NCBI RefSeq assembly: GCF_031455095.1
Contig: NZ_JAVDSB010000001.1
Coordinates: 434,001 to 498,000 of the forward strand
Direction: 5' to 3'
DNA from: Paenibacillus_E qinlingensis_A
Lineage (GTDB): Bacteria > Bacillota > Bacilli > Paenibacillales > NBRC-103111
DNA length: 64,000 bases
The number at the start of each line of letters is the position of its first letter. Position 1 is the stretch's first letter. Below are positions 53,960 to 62,222 of the stretch, in pieces. The notes beneath the pieces are model-generated. The model ran no database searches. It worked only from the letters and a program-made list of their open reading frames with translations, and was not told where the DNA came from. Made by a program: the position numbers and the translations under genes.

Positions 53960-54868
53960 ATGAAACTCGTCACAATTGATCAAGCCGGTAATCTTCATTT
54001 AGGTGTGAAGCTGGAGCGTTATGTATTGGATATTAACGAGGCGTTGAAAGCATTCCCGGAAGATGGGCTTCCAACCGATATTATGTCCGTTATTGGTGAT
54101 GCTGGAACTGTGATCCCTCAGTTGGAGAGATACATAGCCAGAGTCGTGGAGGGAGCATCGGAGGGCAGTGCATACCTCTTGGAAGAATCCGAAGTGACAT
54201 ATGGCCCCTGCGTGACACATCCAGGCAAAATCATCTGCGTAGGCTTAAATTATCGCAAGCATGCCGAAGAAACCAATGCGGCAATCCCGCAATATCCGAT
54301 TTTATTTAATAAATTCAATAATACGATTACTTCGCATGGCGACGACATTCCGCTTCCGAATCGCGTTACGAGCCAAGTCGATTATGAAGCTGAGCTGGTT
54401 ATCGTGATTGGGAAAGAGGCTAAGTATGTAGCCAAGGAGCAGGCATTAAGCCACGTACTTGGTTACTGTAATGTGAATGATTTGTCGGCCCGTGATTTGC
54501 AAATGCGCACTCAACAATGGTTATTAGGGAAATCTTGCGATAAATTCAGTCCGCTTGGTCCTTACTTGGTCACGGCTGATGAGGTGGGAGATCCGAATCA
54601 GTTGACGATCAAATGCACAGTGAATGGGGAAACGAGACAAAATTCACATACCTCCGATATGATTTTCCACTGCGATGAAATCGTCAGCTATATTTCCCAG
54701 CATATGACGCTGTCGCCTGGTGATATCATTTTGACAGGAACCCCAGAGGGGGTAGTTCTCGGTAAGCCTGTGGATCAACGCGTATATTTGAAGCATGGGG
54801 ACGTAGTTACGATTGAGATTGAGAAATTAGGTGCGTTGACCAACCGTATGGTGGATGAGCAATTATAG
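53960..54868 (+). CDS. Fumarylacetoacetate hydrolase family protein
   Basis: A 302-residue FAH-family enzyme. Landmarks are ICVGLNYRKHAEETN (about 93-107), the metal-ligand Glu in VDYEAELVIVIGKEA (about 141), LSARDLQMRTQQW and ILTGTPEGVVLGKP near the C-terminus. The family cleaves or hydrates 2,4-diketo acids; a close match in context is 2,4-diketo-3-deoxy-L-fuconate hydrolase, which gives pyruvate and lactate. It forms an operon with the SDR gene and ends in a strong terminator. The exact sugar acid is not determined. Confidence 0.9.
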   Translation: MKLVTIDQAGNLHLGVKLERYVLDINEALKAFPEDGLPTDIMSVIGDAGTVIPQLERYIARVVEGASEGSAYLLEESEVTYGPCVTHPGKIICVGLNYRKHAEETNAAIPQYPILFNKFNNTITSHGDDIPLPNRVTSQVDYEAELVIVIGKEAKYVAKEQALSHVLGYCNVNDLSARDLQMRTQQWLLGKSCDKFSPLGPYLVTADEVGDPNQLTIKCTVNGETRQNSHTSDMIFHCDEIVSYISQHMTLSPGDIILTGTPEGVVLGKPVDQRVYLKHGDVVTIEIEKLGALTNRMVDEQL

Positions 54869-54896
54869 ACTTTTTTATAGGTTAAAAAGAAGCGAG

Positions 54897-54923
54897 AAGG
54901 CAGCCTGCGGGCTGCCTTTTTTT
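54897..54923 (+). terminator. Terminator of the SDR-FAH operon
   Basis: AAGGCAGCC-TGCG-GGCTGCCTT is a perfect stem followed by TTTTT. The next gene on the minus strand converges and may use it too. Confidence 0.92.
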
Positions 54924-54937
54924 CGTTCATAAATGAA

Positions 54938-55807
54938 TTAGGATTCCCTCATTTGTCTGCTTTCCTGTATGCTGACCTGCTTCGCATAGTGTTTCGGCAG
55001 AACGCCTGCTTTTTTCTTAAACATACGTAAAAACCCGGTATAGTCGTTAAAGCCAGAACCTAAGCAAGCCTCTGTCACGTTGGCCCCGTCTTTTAGTAGT
55101 TTTTTGGCAAGCGCAATGCGTTTATACACGATGTATTCGTGGATGGTACTACCGGTATGCTTTTTGAATAGACGACTGAGGTGGTATCGGCTGATATAGA
55201 ACTTCTTTTCCAACAATTCGAGAGATAAATCTTCTGCCAAATGCTGATTCAGATAAGCAAGAATGGGGGTCAAGCGAACGGGTAAGCCCACACCAAGCTC
55301 TTTCTCGTTGTTCGTCTCAAAATAACGCTGCACAAGCGAAATGATTTCTAAGAGATAACCTAGCTTAAGCAACGTATCACCAGCACTGGGATGTTTGTTT
55401 GTGTAATCATATTTATGAAATAAATCAACCAAGGAAGATGTTTCCTGTTCGGTGAGGGAGATTTTATTATTTTCGCCAAGAGGGCGATTATAGAAGCATT
55501 GTAAGGGAAGAAGGGTTTCCGTTTGAAAATAGGCCAGTAATGCAGGGTTAAATTCGATCGTAACACGCTCATACATGGCATCGGTGGTTAAGGCAGGCTT
55601 GTGAATTTCGTGTTCATTCGTAATGATCAGATCACCATACTGTAAAGGATACACCGTTTTCTCTACAAAATAATTCACATCTCCTCGGATGAGGAAGAAA
55701 ATTTCACAGCCCTTATGCAAATGGAAATGAACATTAAAGGGTGGTTTTCTAGTGGCATGCTGGAAATGCACATGTTGATCGAATTGTGCCAAATACGTTG
55801 AAATCAT
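54938..55807 (-). CDS. AraC-family regulator with cupin sensor domain
   Basis: A 289-residue regulator. Cupin residues are in HFHLHKGCEIFFLIRGDVNY and YGDLIITNEHEIHKPAL. The C-terminal AraC domain has LELLEKKFYISRYHLSRLF and VTEACLGSGFNDYTGFLRMF. The ATG at 55807 follows AGAGGGA; the GTG at 55825 lies within that site. It is divergent from the dehydrogenase/isomerase pair at 55.9-58 kb, which it probably regulates. Confidence 0.93.
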   Translation of the reverse strand: MISTYLAQFDQHVHFQHATRKPPFNVHFHLHKGCEIFFLIRGDVNYFVEKTVYPLQYGDLIITNEHEIHKPALTTDAMYERVTIEFNPALLAYFQTETLLPLQCFYNRPLGENNKISLTEQETSSLVDLFHKYDYTNKHPSAGDTLLKLGYLLEIISLVQRYFETNNEKELGVGLPVRLTPILAYLNQHLAEDLSLELLEKKFYISRYHLSRLFKKHTGSTIHEYIVYKRIALAKKLLKDGANVTEACLGSGFNDYTGFLRMFKKKAGVLPKHYAKQVSIQESRQMRES

Positions 55808-55926
55808 CGGCAATCCCTCTTTCACTGAGCAAGATTATCCATATCTGAGGCAATTTCTTCAAGGAAGTAGTAATTAGAATGATATAGGATGAAGGTGAGA
55901 TATTCAATATAGAGGAGGAAATGGGA

Positions 55927-57120
55927 ATGAGTACTACGAAAATTAAATTTGGGCTTGTTGGGATAGGCAACATTGGCAAGACGCATCTGAAATATTTGGC
56001 TGAAATGGAAAATGTGACGTTAGAAGCTGTCTGTGATGTGGATCAAGCGAAGGCGGACCAGTTTGCAAGCACCTATGGGGTGAAAGCCTTTTATAACGCC
56101 AGTGAAATGTTAGCGCATTCAGGAATCGATGTCGTCATCATTGCCGTTCCGCATTATGATCATCCTGTGATAGCTATTGAAGCTTTCGAACGAGGCATTC
56201 ATGTCATGTGTGAGAAGCCCATCGCTGTGCATGTGAACGATGCGAATCGCATGATTGAGGCCTACGAAAAAGCAAAGCTGACGTATCCTAATCTACAGTT
56301 CGCGATCATGTTCCAAGAAAGAACGCTGCCGTTCTATGCGAAGCTGAAAGAAATTGTGGGAAGCGGCGAACTAGGTCAATTAACGCGTGCCACATGGATT
56401 CATACGAAGTGGTTTCGTTCCCAATCGTACTACAATAGCGGTGGCTGGCGTGCGACTTGGGCTGGTGAAGGCGGCGGCATTCTAACGAACCAGTGCCCGC
56501 ACACACTTGATATGTATCAGTGGCTGTTTGGCTTGCCAGCAATGATTTCGGGGCATGCCCATATCGGGAAATACCATGATATAGAAGTGGAGGATGAGGT
56601 CACGGCTTATTTGGAACATGCCAATGGGATGATTGGACATTTGATCGTAACAACGGCCGAATTGCCTGGAACGAATCGTCTGGAAATCGTGGGAGATCTG
56701 GGGAAACTGTTGCTTGAGAATGGCAAGCTGCTCTATTACAAGTACCCCCAATCCATGCTTACCTTTACCAGAGAGACTGAGCAGCAATTCGCATCATGGG
56801 AGATTGAACCCATCGAGGTTGCCGTAGGCACCTCAGTTCCGAGCGGGCATGCCATCGTGACAAGGCGGTTGGTGGATCGATTGCTTGGCTTACAAATGGA
56901 CTTAATTGCTGAAGGTCCGGAAGGTTTGGGTGCGTTGACATTGGCGAATGGCATTATGTTATCTTCCTTTGAGAAGCGTCCGGTATCTGTTCCTTTAGAT
57001 GGTGATGCGTTCTTGGTTCATTTGAATGAAAAGATTCGCACATCCAGTTTCATTAAAAAAGTGAATCAAGCAACTGAGGTGGCCGTAGATATGTCGGCTT
57101 CATTCGGGAGTACGAAATAA
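55927..57120 (+). CDS. Gfo/Idh/MocA-family NAD(P)-dependent dehydrogenase
   Basis: A 397-residue sugar or cyclitol dehydrogenase. The Rossmann motif is GLVGIGNIGKTHLKYL near the N-terminus, and the conserved catalytic-loop Lys is in HVMCEKPIAVHVND (about 96-109). The C-terminal beta-sheet domain shows GGILTNQCPHTLDMYQWL (about 182-199), with the usual His and Asp. GAGGAGG at 55912-55918 favours ATG 55927 over ATG 55921. The next gene, a TIM-barrel isomerase, starts 14 bases after it; this pairing is common in oxidation-epimerisation of sugars and inositols. Confidence 0.92.
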   Translation: MSTTKIKFGLVGIGNIGKTHLKYLAEMENVTLEAVCDVDQAKADQFASTYGVKAFYNASEMLAHSGIDVVIIAVPHYDHPVIAIEAFERGIHVMCEKPIAVHVNDANRMIEAYEKAKLTYPNLQFAIMFQERTLPFYAKLKEIVGSGELGQLTRATWIHTKWFRSQSYYNSGGWRATWAGEGGGILTNQCPHTLDMYQWLFGLPAMISGHAHIGKYHDIEVEDEVTAYLEHANGMIGHLIVTTAELPGTNRLEIVGDLGKLLLENGKLLYYKYPQSMLTFTRETEQQFASWEIEPIEVAVGTSVPSGHAIVTRRLVDRLLGLQMDLIAEGPEGLGALTLANGIMLSSFEKRPVSVPLDGDAFLVHLNEKIRTSSFIKKVNQATEVAVDMSASFGSTK

Positions 57121-57134
57121 GAGGAGGAAACGGC

Positions 57135-57959
57135 ATGTTAAAAGTAAAAGTAACGTGTTTCGCGGACGAAATCTCGCATGATTTGGAAGAGCAGCTGGAT
57201 GTACTTACTCAGGAGGGGCTTGCTAATCTCGAGCTTCGCAACGTATGGGGGAAAAATGTGTTGGACTTAAACGAAGAGGAGTTACAGTCCATACGAAGCA
57301 TGCTAGATCAGCGAGGATTTACCGTTTCTTCTATCGCATCGCCAATAGGTAAATACGCTGTGACAGATGATTTTGCACCAGAATTGGCCGCCATGCAGCG
57401 TGCCATCCATGCGGCACATGCTGTAGGTACACCCTATATCCGAATCTTTTCGTACTATACGAAGGACCTTGATTTAGATGCATGCAGGGATGAAGTTCTA
57501 AGCAGAATGAAGCAGCTAATTAAGCTTGCGGAACAGGCGAATGTCATTCTCCTCTTAGAAAATGATAATAATCTGTATGGCTCAAAGGATGACCGTGTTT
57601 TGGACATTTTGCAGCATTGTAACTCCAACTCGCTTCGCTCGGCATTCGATCCCGGAAATTTCGTTATGAATAAAGTGAAACCGGCAGACGAAGCCTATCC
57701 GAAATTGCAGTCATACTTGGCCTATGTGCATGTGAAAGATGCGACGAATGAGCCGCATCAATTCGTTCCTGCAGGTGCAGGCGCAGGACAACTTCCTGAG
57801 CTGTTGCTTCAATTGCGTGAGGCTCGATTTACGGGCTATCTTTCCGTCGAACCTCATCTGCCTCATTATTTACCTCATGCTAGTAATCCCAAACGCGTAG
57901 TAACCGCAATTCGTGCCTTAAAGGACCTGCTCGCTCGAGCAGAGATGGCATGGGAGTAA
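57135..57959 (+). CDS. Sugar phosphate isomerase/epimerase (TIM barrel)
   Basis: A 274-residue xylose isomerase-like TIM barrel. Metal-ligand strands are visible in VILLLENDNNLYGS (Glu), LRSAFDPGNFVMNK (Asp), AYVHVKDATNEP (His-Val-Lys) and GYLSVEPHLPHY (Glu). It acts in the cytoplasm as an isomerase, epimerase or dehydratase on a keto sugar or inosose. It is co-transcribed with the Gfo/Idh/MocA gene (GAGGAGG site, 14-base gap), which suggests that it takes the oxidised product. Substrate unknown. Confidence 0.9.
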   Translation: MLKVKVTCFADEISHDLEEQLDVLTQEGLANLELRNVWGKNVLDLNEEELQSIRSMLDQRGFTVSSIASPIGKYAVTDDFAPELAAMQRAIHAAHAVGTPYIRIFSYYTKDLDLDACRDEVLSRMKQLIKLAEQANVILLLENDNNLYGSKDDRVLDILQHCNSNSLRSAFDPGNFVMNKVKPADEAYPKLQSYLAYVHVKDATNEPHQFVPAGAGAGQLPELLLQLREARFTGYLSVEPHLPHYLPHASNPKRVVTAIRALKDLLARAEMAWE

Positions 57960-58001
57960 GCAATATGATAAGCAACATCAGATTCGTATAGCTTTCGATA
58001 G

Positions 58002-58026
58002 GCCGGGCACTAGCTGCTCGGCTCTT
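58002..58026 (+). terminator. Probable terminator after the isomerase gene
   Basis: GCCGGGCA pairs with TGCTCGGC, followed by TCTTTG. It overlaps the end of the convergent AraC gene. Confidence 0.5.
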
Positions 58027-58507
58027 TGTATGTCGAAGGGGCCACTTGCATCCGATATCGGCGAGGTGAGAAACCGGTAGCTTTCTTAAAAAAGGAGAAA
58101 AACTGCGTGTCATTGGAGAATCCACAGTCATTAGATACGGCTGAAATCGAGAGAGCTGTTTGCTGCAACAGACGTTTGGCTAACTCAAAACGCTTGGACA
58201 TCACGTATTGCATTGGGGAGAGACCATATTTTTCTTTAAAGAGATGCCGGAATCGGAGGAGTTCAATAACCAACTCGCCAACAAGATGATTCAGCTTAGC
58301 GGAATAGAAGGAGCGTTTATGCTGCATCTCAATAAGCATTCTTTGCAGTAAAGCAAGGATAGCTCCATCTGTTTGGTCGCGATATAAGCCTTCCCGGAGG
58401 GCATACCGACCTAGCTCTACTTGAAATCCGATAAACAAAACATCGCTGTCTGTCGTATGTTTCTCATGCCGAGTCGTTCGAAAAAGAAAATCCAAATGCC
58501 CATTCAC
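58010..58507 (-). pseudogene. Truncated AraC-family regulator lacking one helix-turn-helix
   Basis: A 165-codon AraC-type frame starting at GTG 58507 (AAAGGA site). It keeps part of a sensor domain (DVLFIGFQVELGRYALREGL) and a linker (LVGELVIELLR), then jumps directly to FRHLFKEKYGLSPMQYV, the end of the first helix-turn-helix. The second one is whole: ISAVSNDCGFSNDTQFFSFF. Normal family members have 50-60 more residues at this junction and a complete cupin domain before it. An in-frame deletion is the simplest reading, so DNA binding is doubtful. It is divergent from the nucleoside hydrolase gene. Confidence 0.65.
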
Positions 58508-58677
58508 GGCAGTTCGTCCTTTCACTTTAAAAATCGTATAGATAGCCGAATCATATAAAAAATAAGCCGATCTATGATAAAAATATAGCACGAATATAGG
58601 TAGAATAGCTCTATATACATAAGAATGTACAAAAGATGAATAGCCACATGATGATATAAAAAGTGAGGAGATGTCCC

Positions 58678-59604
58678 ATGGAATTCCCATTGATATCGGA
58701 TGAGGAACGTATCCAACGATTGAAATCGAGGTCTGGCAAGATACGAATGGTACTGGATACGGATACGTTTAATGAGATTGATGATCAATTTGCAGTTGTT
58801 TATGCCTTGCAATCGCCTGAACGCCTGCAGGTAGAGGCTTTCTATGCTGCGCCGTTCTTTAATGATTTATCGTCAGGTCCTAAAGACGGTATGGAAAAGA
58901 GTTATCAGGAGCTGCGCAAAATCGTATCTCTGATGGCACGCACAGACATTCCTATATATAAAGGGTCTGAGACTTATTTGCCAGGTGCTGAGACACCGGT
59001 AGAGAGTGAAGCAGCGCGTAATCTGGTGGAGCGAGCGATGGCATCCACGCCGGAAGATCCTCTGTATGTTGTAGCCATTGGCGCGATAACCAACGTAGCT
59101 TCCGCCATACTTATGGAGCCTCGCATCATCGCGAACATCGTGGTTGTGTGGCTTGGCGGTCATGCGCTTCACTGGTCGCATACACGTGAATTTAACTTGG
59201 AGCAAGATATCCATGGGGCACGTGTTATTTTGAATAGCGGTGTCCCACTCGTGTTAATTCCATGTATGGGTGTGGCTTCTCATTTACAAACGACGCTATC
59301 GGAGATGAAAGATTTTGTGAAGGATGCAGGGGAGATCGGTGCGTATTTGTATGAGACGTTCCGACAAGTTCATCCTGATCACTATGCCTATTCCCGTGTG
59401 ATATGGGATATTTCGACGATTGCTTATCTCGTTAATGAAAAGAGTACACCGAGTGTGCTTCTCGCAAGTCCGATTGTATCCGATGAGGCGAGATGGAGCC
59501 AAGATCCGTCACGACATCTCATACGGTACGTCCATTATATTAATCGTGATCTTGTTTTCCGAGATTTGTTCCGCAAGCTAAGGGATGACCAAACTGGAAA
59601 ATAG
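58678..59604 (+). CDS. Nucleoside hydrolase family protein
   Basis: A 308-residue inosine/uridine-preferring nucleoside hydrolase family member. The calcium-binding aspartate cluster is in MVLDTDTFNEIDDQFAVVYA (about 24-43); other landmarks are YVVAIGAITNVASAIL (about 130) and the late DISTIAYLVNE, which usually carries the last metal Asp. Members hydrolyse the N-glycosidic bond of nucleosides, but related proteins sit in sugar-catabolism clusters with unknown substrates. The ATG at 58678 has GAGGAG before it; ATG 58663 is the weaker choice. Confidence 0.88.
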   Translation: MEFPLISDEERIQRLKSRSGKIRMVLDTDTFNEIDDQFAVVYALQSPERLQVEAFYAAPFFNDLSSGPKDGMEKSYQELRKIVSLMARTDIPIYKGSETYLPGAETPVESEAARNLVERAMASTPEDPLYVVAIGAITNVASAILMEPRIIANIVVVWLGGHALHWSHTREFNLEQDIHGARVILNSGVPLVLIPCMGVASHLQTTLSEMKDFVKDAGEIGAYLYETFRQVHPDHYAYSRVIWDISTIAYLVNEKSTPSVLLASPIVSDEARWSQDPSRHLIRYVHYINRDLVFRDLFRKLRDDQTGK

Positions 59605-59608
59605 ATTT

Positions 59609-59655
59609 AAAGACACAATAACGATTTGTCTTTTATTCGAGAACAGGCGTATACT
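59609..59655 (+). promoter_or_regulatory. Promoter with dyad operator before the 450-aa regulator gene
   Basis: AAAGAC-N13-GTCTTT (59609-59633) overlaps a -35 TTGTCT (59626-59631); TATACT (59650-59655) follows after 18 bases. The same arrangement is found at 61109-61155, with 28 of 32 bases identical around the dyad. Confidence 0.75.
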
Positions 59656-59688
59656 TGATCTTAATGATGAAGTAAGGAGCCGCCATGT

Positions 59689-61041
59689 ATGGATATTCCA
59701 AATCGAATTGCCATAGGTATCTTAGGGCCCGACGCACTTGTGAATAAAGTGTTAAGCGTAATTGGGACGTCGTTTCCATCTTTTCAACCGATTTCGCGAG
59801 CCTGTTCTGCAGAAACTGCGTCTGAGATTGCCGAGGAGCTGCTCTTAGAGGTGGAAGTGCTGCTTGTAACAGGTCCTACACTCTATCGAAGAGTCAAGGA
59901 ACATGTCATTACCCACTTGCCTGTACATATGATTCCATTAACGGACACGGGACTATTTAGTGCGTTATATCGTTTACGAAGTAAGCCCGAACTTCATTCA
60001 GCGGGTGCTATTTTTAGTATCGATTCTTTTACATCCTCCACCTTAAGCAGGCATGTGAAGGAAATCGGTGAAACATCATCCAGCTTTTTGATTTACGATG
60101 GTGTGCCCTATCCGCAAGTGGACACGATGATGCACTTCCATGTAGAAGCGTTCCGCAACGGAGCTGCCCAAGCCGCATTGACCACAGATAGTGAAGTTGC
60201 GGATAGGCTGAATGAGCAGGGAATTCCTTGTGAATGGATTACGCCGACCGATCAGAATATTACAGTAGCCTTGGAGCGTGCGCTGCTCTCTACAGAAACT
60301 CGGCGCAGTAAAGAAGCGCAAATCCTTGTAGGTATGATCAATGTGGATGATTTCGGCAAAAAGCTGCAACAGCAAAGCACGGAGCACGATATTCAACGTT
60401 TCAAGCTGGAAGTTCACCGAAAACTGATTGATTATGTAGAGTCGTTGGATGGCTATTTAACGCATCTCGGTGCGGATGAGTATTTATTTTTTACAACACG
60501 GGGAATCTTCGAACGGGAGACGGTGGGCTATAAGTCGGTTCCGCTTGCTCGAGAAGTATGGAAATCGCTGGGTCTTTCGCTAAGTATGGGTATCGGCTTC
60601 GGCCGCAGTGCGAATGAAGCAGGTACGCACGCCCGACTTGCCCTGCGCAGATGCAAAGAGGCGGGCGGGAACACTTGCTTTATTGTTCGTGAAGACAAGA
60701 CGCTTATTGGCCCACTAGAAATGGCGGATCCACTCAGTCGGGATTTGTCGGTAACAGATCCCGAGCTGCTGAAGTGCGCAGAAGATGCCGGAATGACTTC
60801 TACGTATTTAAGCCGGCTCATGGCGACAGTCGCAAGGACGAGCAAGCTCGACTATGAAGTGCATGAGTTAGCGAGTATTCTTGGCGTCACGGTTCGAAGT
60901 ACGCATCGTCTACTGCTGCAATGGATGGACCATGATTTGATTTCGAGCGTTGGTTATGTGAAGGTCCCCAAAGGTAGACCCAAGCAAACGTTCAGACTCC
61001 AATTTTTGGAGAAATTGGCTGCCGATCCAAGTCGGGTATAG
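59689..61041 (+). CDS. Transcriptional regulator with GGDEF-like middle domain and winged helix (unfamiliar architecture)
   Basis: A 450-residue protein I do not recognise as a named family. Residues 1-200 look like an alpha/beta sensor or substrate-binding fold (RIAIGILGPDALVNKVL). Residues about 210-350 resemble a degenerate GGDEF or GTP-cyclohydrolase-III-like domain: LVGMINVDDFGKKLQQQ, LGADEYLFFTTRG and MGIGFGRSANEAGTHARLAL. Residues about 370-450 form a winged helix (ELASILGVTVRSTHRLLLQW). The start ATG 59689 is 9 bases from AAGGAG. Its promoter dyad recurs before the next operon, so autoregulation plus control of that operon is inferred. It is unclear if a nucleotide is bound. Confidence 0.65.
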   Translation: MDIPNRIAIGILGPDALVNKVLSVIGTSFPSFQPISRACSAETASEIAEELLLEVEVLLVTGPTLYRRVKEHVITHLPVHMIPLTDTGLFSALYRLRSKPELHSAGAIFSIDSFTSSTLSRHVKEIGETSSSFLIYDGVPYPQVDTMMHFHVEAFRNGAAQAALTTDSEVADRLNEQGIPCEWITPTDQNITVALERALLSTETRRSKEAQILVGMINVDDFGKKLQQQSTEHDIQRFKLEVHRKLIDYVESLDGYLTHLGADEYLFFTTRGIFERETVGYKSVPLAREVWKSLGLSLSMGIGFGRSANEAGTHARLALRRCKEAGGNTCFIVREDKTLIGPLEMADPLSRDLSVTDPELLKCAEDAGMTSTYLSRLMATVARTSKLDYEVHELASILGVTVRSTHRLLLQWMDHDLISSVGYVKVPKGRPKQTFRLQFLEKLAADPSRV

Positions 61042-61053
61042 ATAGGAACATAC

Positions 61054-61100
61054 GAACCGCTCTTAGATTGGCCATGCTGCCTCTAAGGGCGGTTCTTTAC
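61054..61100 (+). terminator. Terminator of the regulator gene
   Basis: GAACCGCTCTTAGA (61054-61067) pairs with TCTAAGGGCGGTTC (61082-61095) with one G-U pair, followed by TTTACTTTTA. The next dyad promoter begins right behind it. Confidence 0.85.
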
Positions 61101-61108
61101 TTTTATTT

Positions 61109-61155
61109 AAAGACGATATAAAGATTTGTCTTTTATGTTTGAGAGTCCGTATACT
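61109..61155 (+). promoter_or_regulatory. Promoter with dyad operator before the epimerase operon
   Basis: AAAGAC-N13-GTCTTT (61109-61133), -35 TTGTCT (61126-61131), 18-base spacer, TATACT (61150-61155). Same box positions as the promoter at 59609-59655. Confidence 0.75.
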
Positions 61156-61203
61156 ACAGTCAGGAAGCTTAATTCAAGATCATAATGTGAGGAGATTGCG
61201 AGA

Positions 61204-62220
61204 ATGAGAACATTAGAAGATTTGGATAAGGTTATGTCGTCACCGTCACCGGATTTAATCCAGTTTATGAGGGAATTGGATGGGGATATTATGCTGCTTG
61301 GCGTTGGAGGCAAGATGGGCCCGAGCTTAGCTAGGCTGGCGATGAACGCGATTCGTGCTGCTGGTGTTGATAAAAAAGTGTATGGGGTTTCGCGTTTCTC
61401 AGAAAGCGGTTTGCAGGAGGAGCTGCAGTCTTTTGGCGTAGAGACGATTGCCTGTGATCTTTTAAATGACGAAGCGCTGCAAGCATTGCCAGATGTGCCT
61501 AATGTCATTTATATGGCAGGAACGAAGTTCGGTACAACGGGAAAAGAACATTTCACTTGGGTGATGAACGCGTATCTGCCTGGCCGAGTAGCTGAGAAAT
61601 ATCGTAACTCCCGGATCGTCGTATTCTCAACGGGCAATGTGTATCCGTTTACTCCTGTGGCCTACGGCGGGGCTCATGAAGCCATTAGTCCTGCCCCAAT
61701 TGGTGAGTATGGTCAGTCCTGTCTTGGCCGTGAGCGAATGTTTGAACATTACAGTCATAAGAACGGTACGCCGGTTTTGATCTATCGTTTGAACTATGCG
61801 ATTGATTTACGCTACGGTGTATTGTTAGAAATTGCGAAATCGTTGAAGGAAGGTCGTGCCATCGATCTTGCTATGGGGCACTTTAATTGTATCTGGCAGG
61901 GAGATGCGAATGATATTGCAATTCGTTCACTAAAAGCTGCACAAAGTCCAGCTAATTTCTTAAACGTGACGGGACCTGAGACCGTCTCTGTGAGATATGC
62001 CGCCGAGCAGTTAGGCCAACGCCTAGGAATTGAGCCTATCTTCAAAGGTCAAGAATCGGAAACAGCGCTGCTTAGTAATGCAGCGAAGAGTATGCAGCTA
62101 TTTGGCTATCCGCGGATTTCACTTCTACAGATGTTTGATTGGGTAGCGGAGTGGATCGAGCATGGTGGCAGCATGATTAATAAACCTACTCATTTCCAAG
62201 AGAGAGAGGGGAAATTCTAA
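61204..62220 (+). CDS. NAD-dependent epimerase/dehydratase family protein lacking YxxxK lysine
   Basis: A 338-residue extended SDR-like protein. The Rossmann glycine motif is LLGVGGKMGPSLARLA (about 30-45), followed by YGVSRFSESG and VIYMAGTKFG. The Ser before the active site is in VVFSTGNVYP. The catalytic Tyr position reads GEYGQSCLGRE, so the normal Lys four residues after Tyr is Cys. The reaction may thus differ from typical epimerases. GAGGAG precedes the ATG. Its stop is 2 bases before the DapA-like gene, so both are in one operon under the dyad promoter. Confidence 0.8.
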   Translation: MRTLEDLDKVMSSPSPDLIQFMRELDGDIMLLGVGGKMGPSLARLAMNAIRAAGVDKKVYGVSRFSESGLQEELQSFGVETIACDLLNDEALQALPDVPNVIYMAGTKFGTTGKEHFTWVMNAYLPGRVAEKYRNSRIVVFSTGNVYPFTPVAYGGAHEAISPAPIGEYGQSCLGRERMFEHYSHKNGTPVLIYRLNYAIDLRYGVLLEIAKSLKEGRAIDLAMGHFNCIWQGDANDIAIRSLKAAQSPANFLNVTGPETVSVRYAAEQLGQRLGIEPIFKGQESETALLSNAAKSMQLFGYPRISLLQMFDWVAEWIEHGGSMINKPTHFQEREGKF

Positions 62221-62222
62221 CC

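Noticed and set aside
54897..54923. The hairpin after the FAH gene as a small RNA
   Set aside because: Perfect GC stem with a T-run directly behind a stop codon is simply a terminator.
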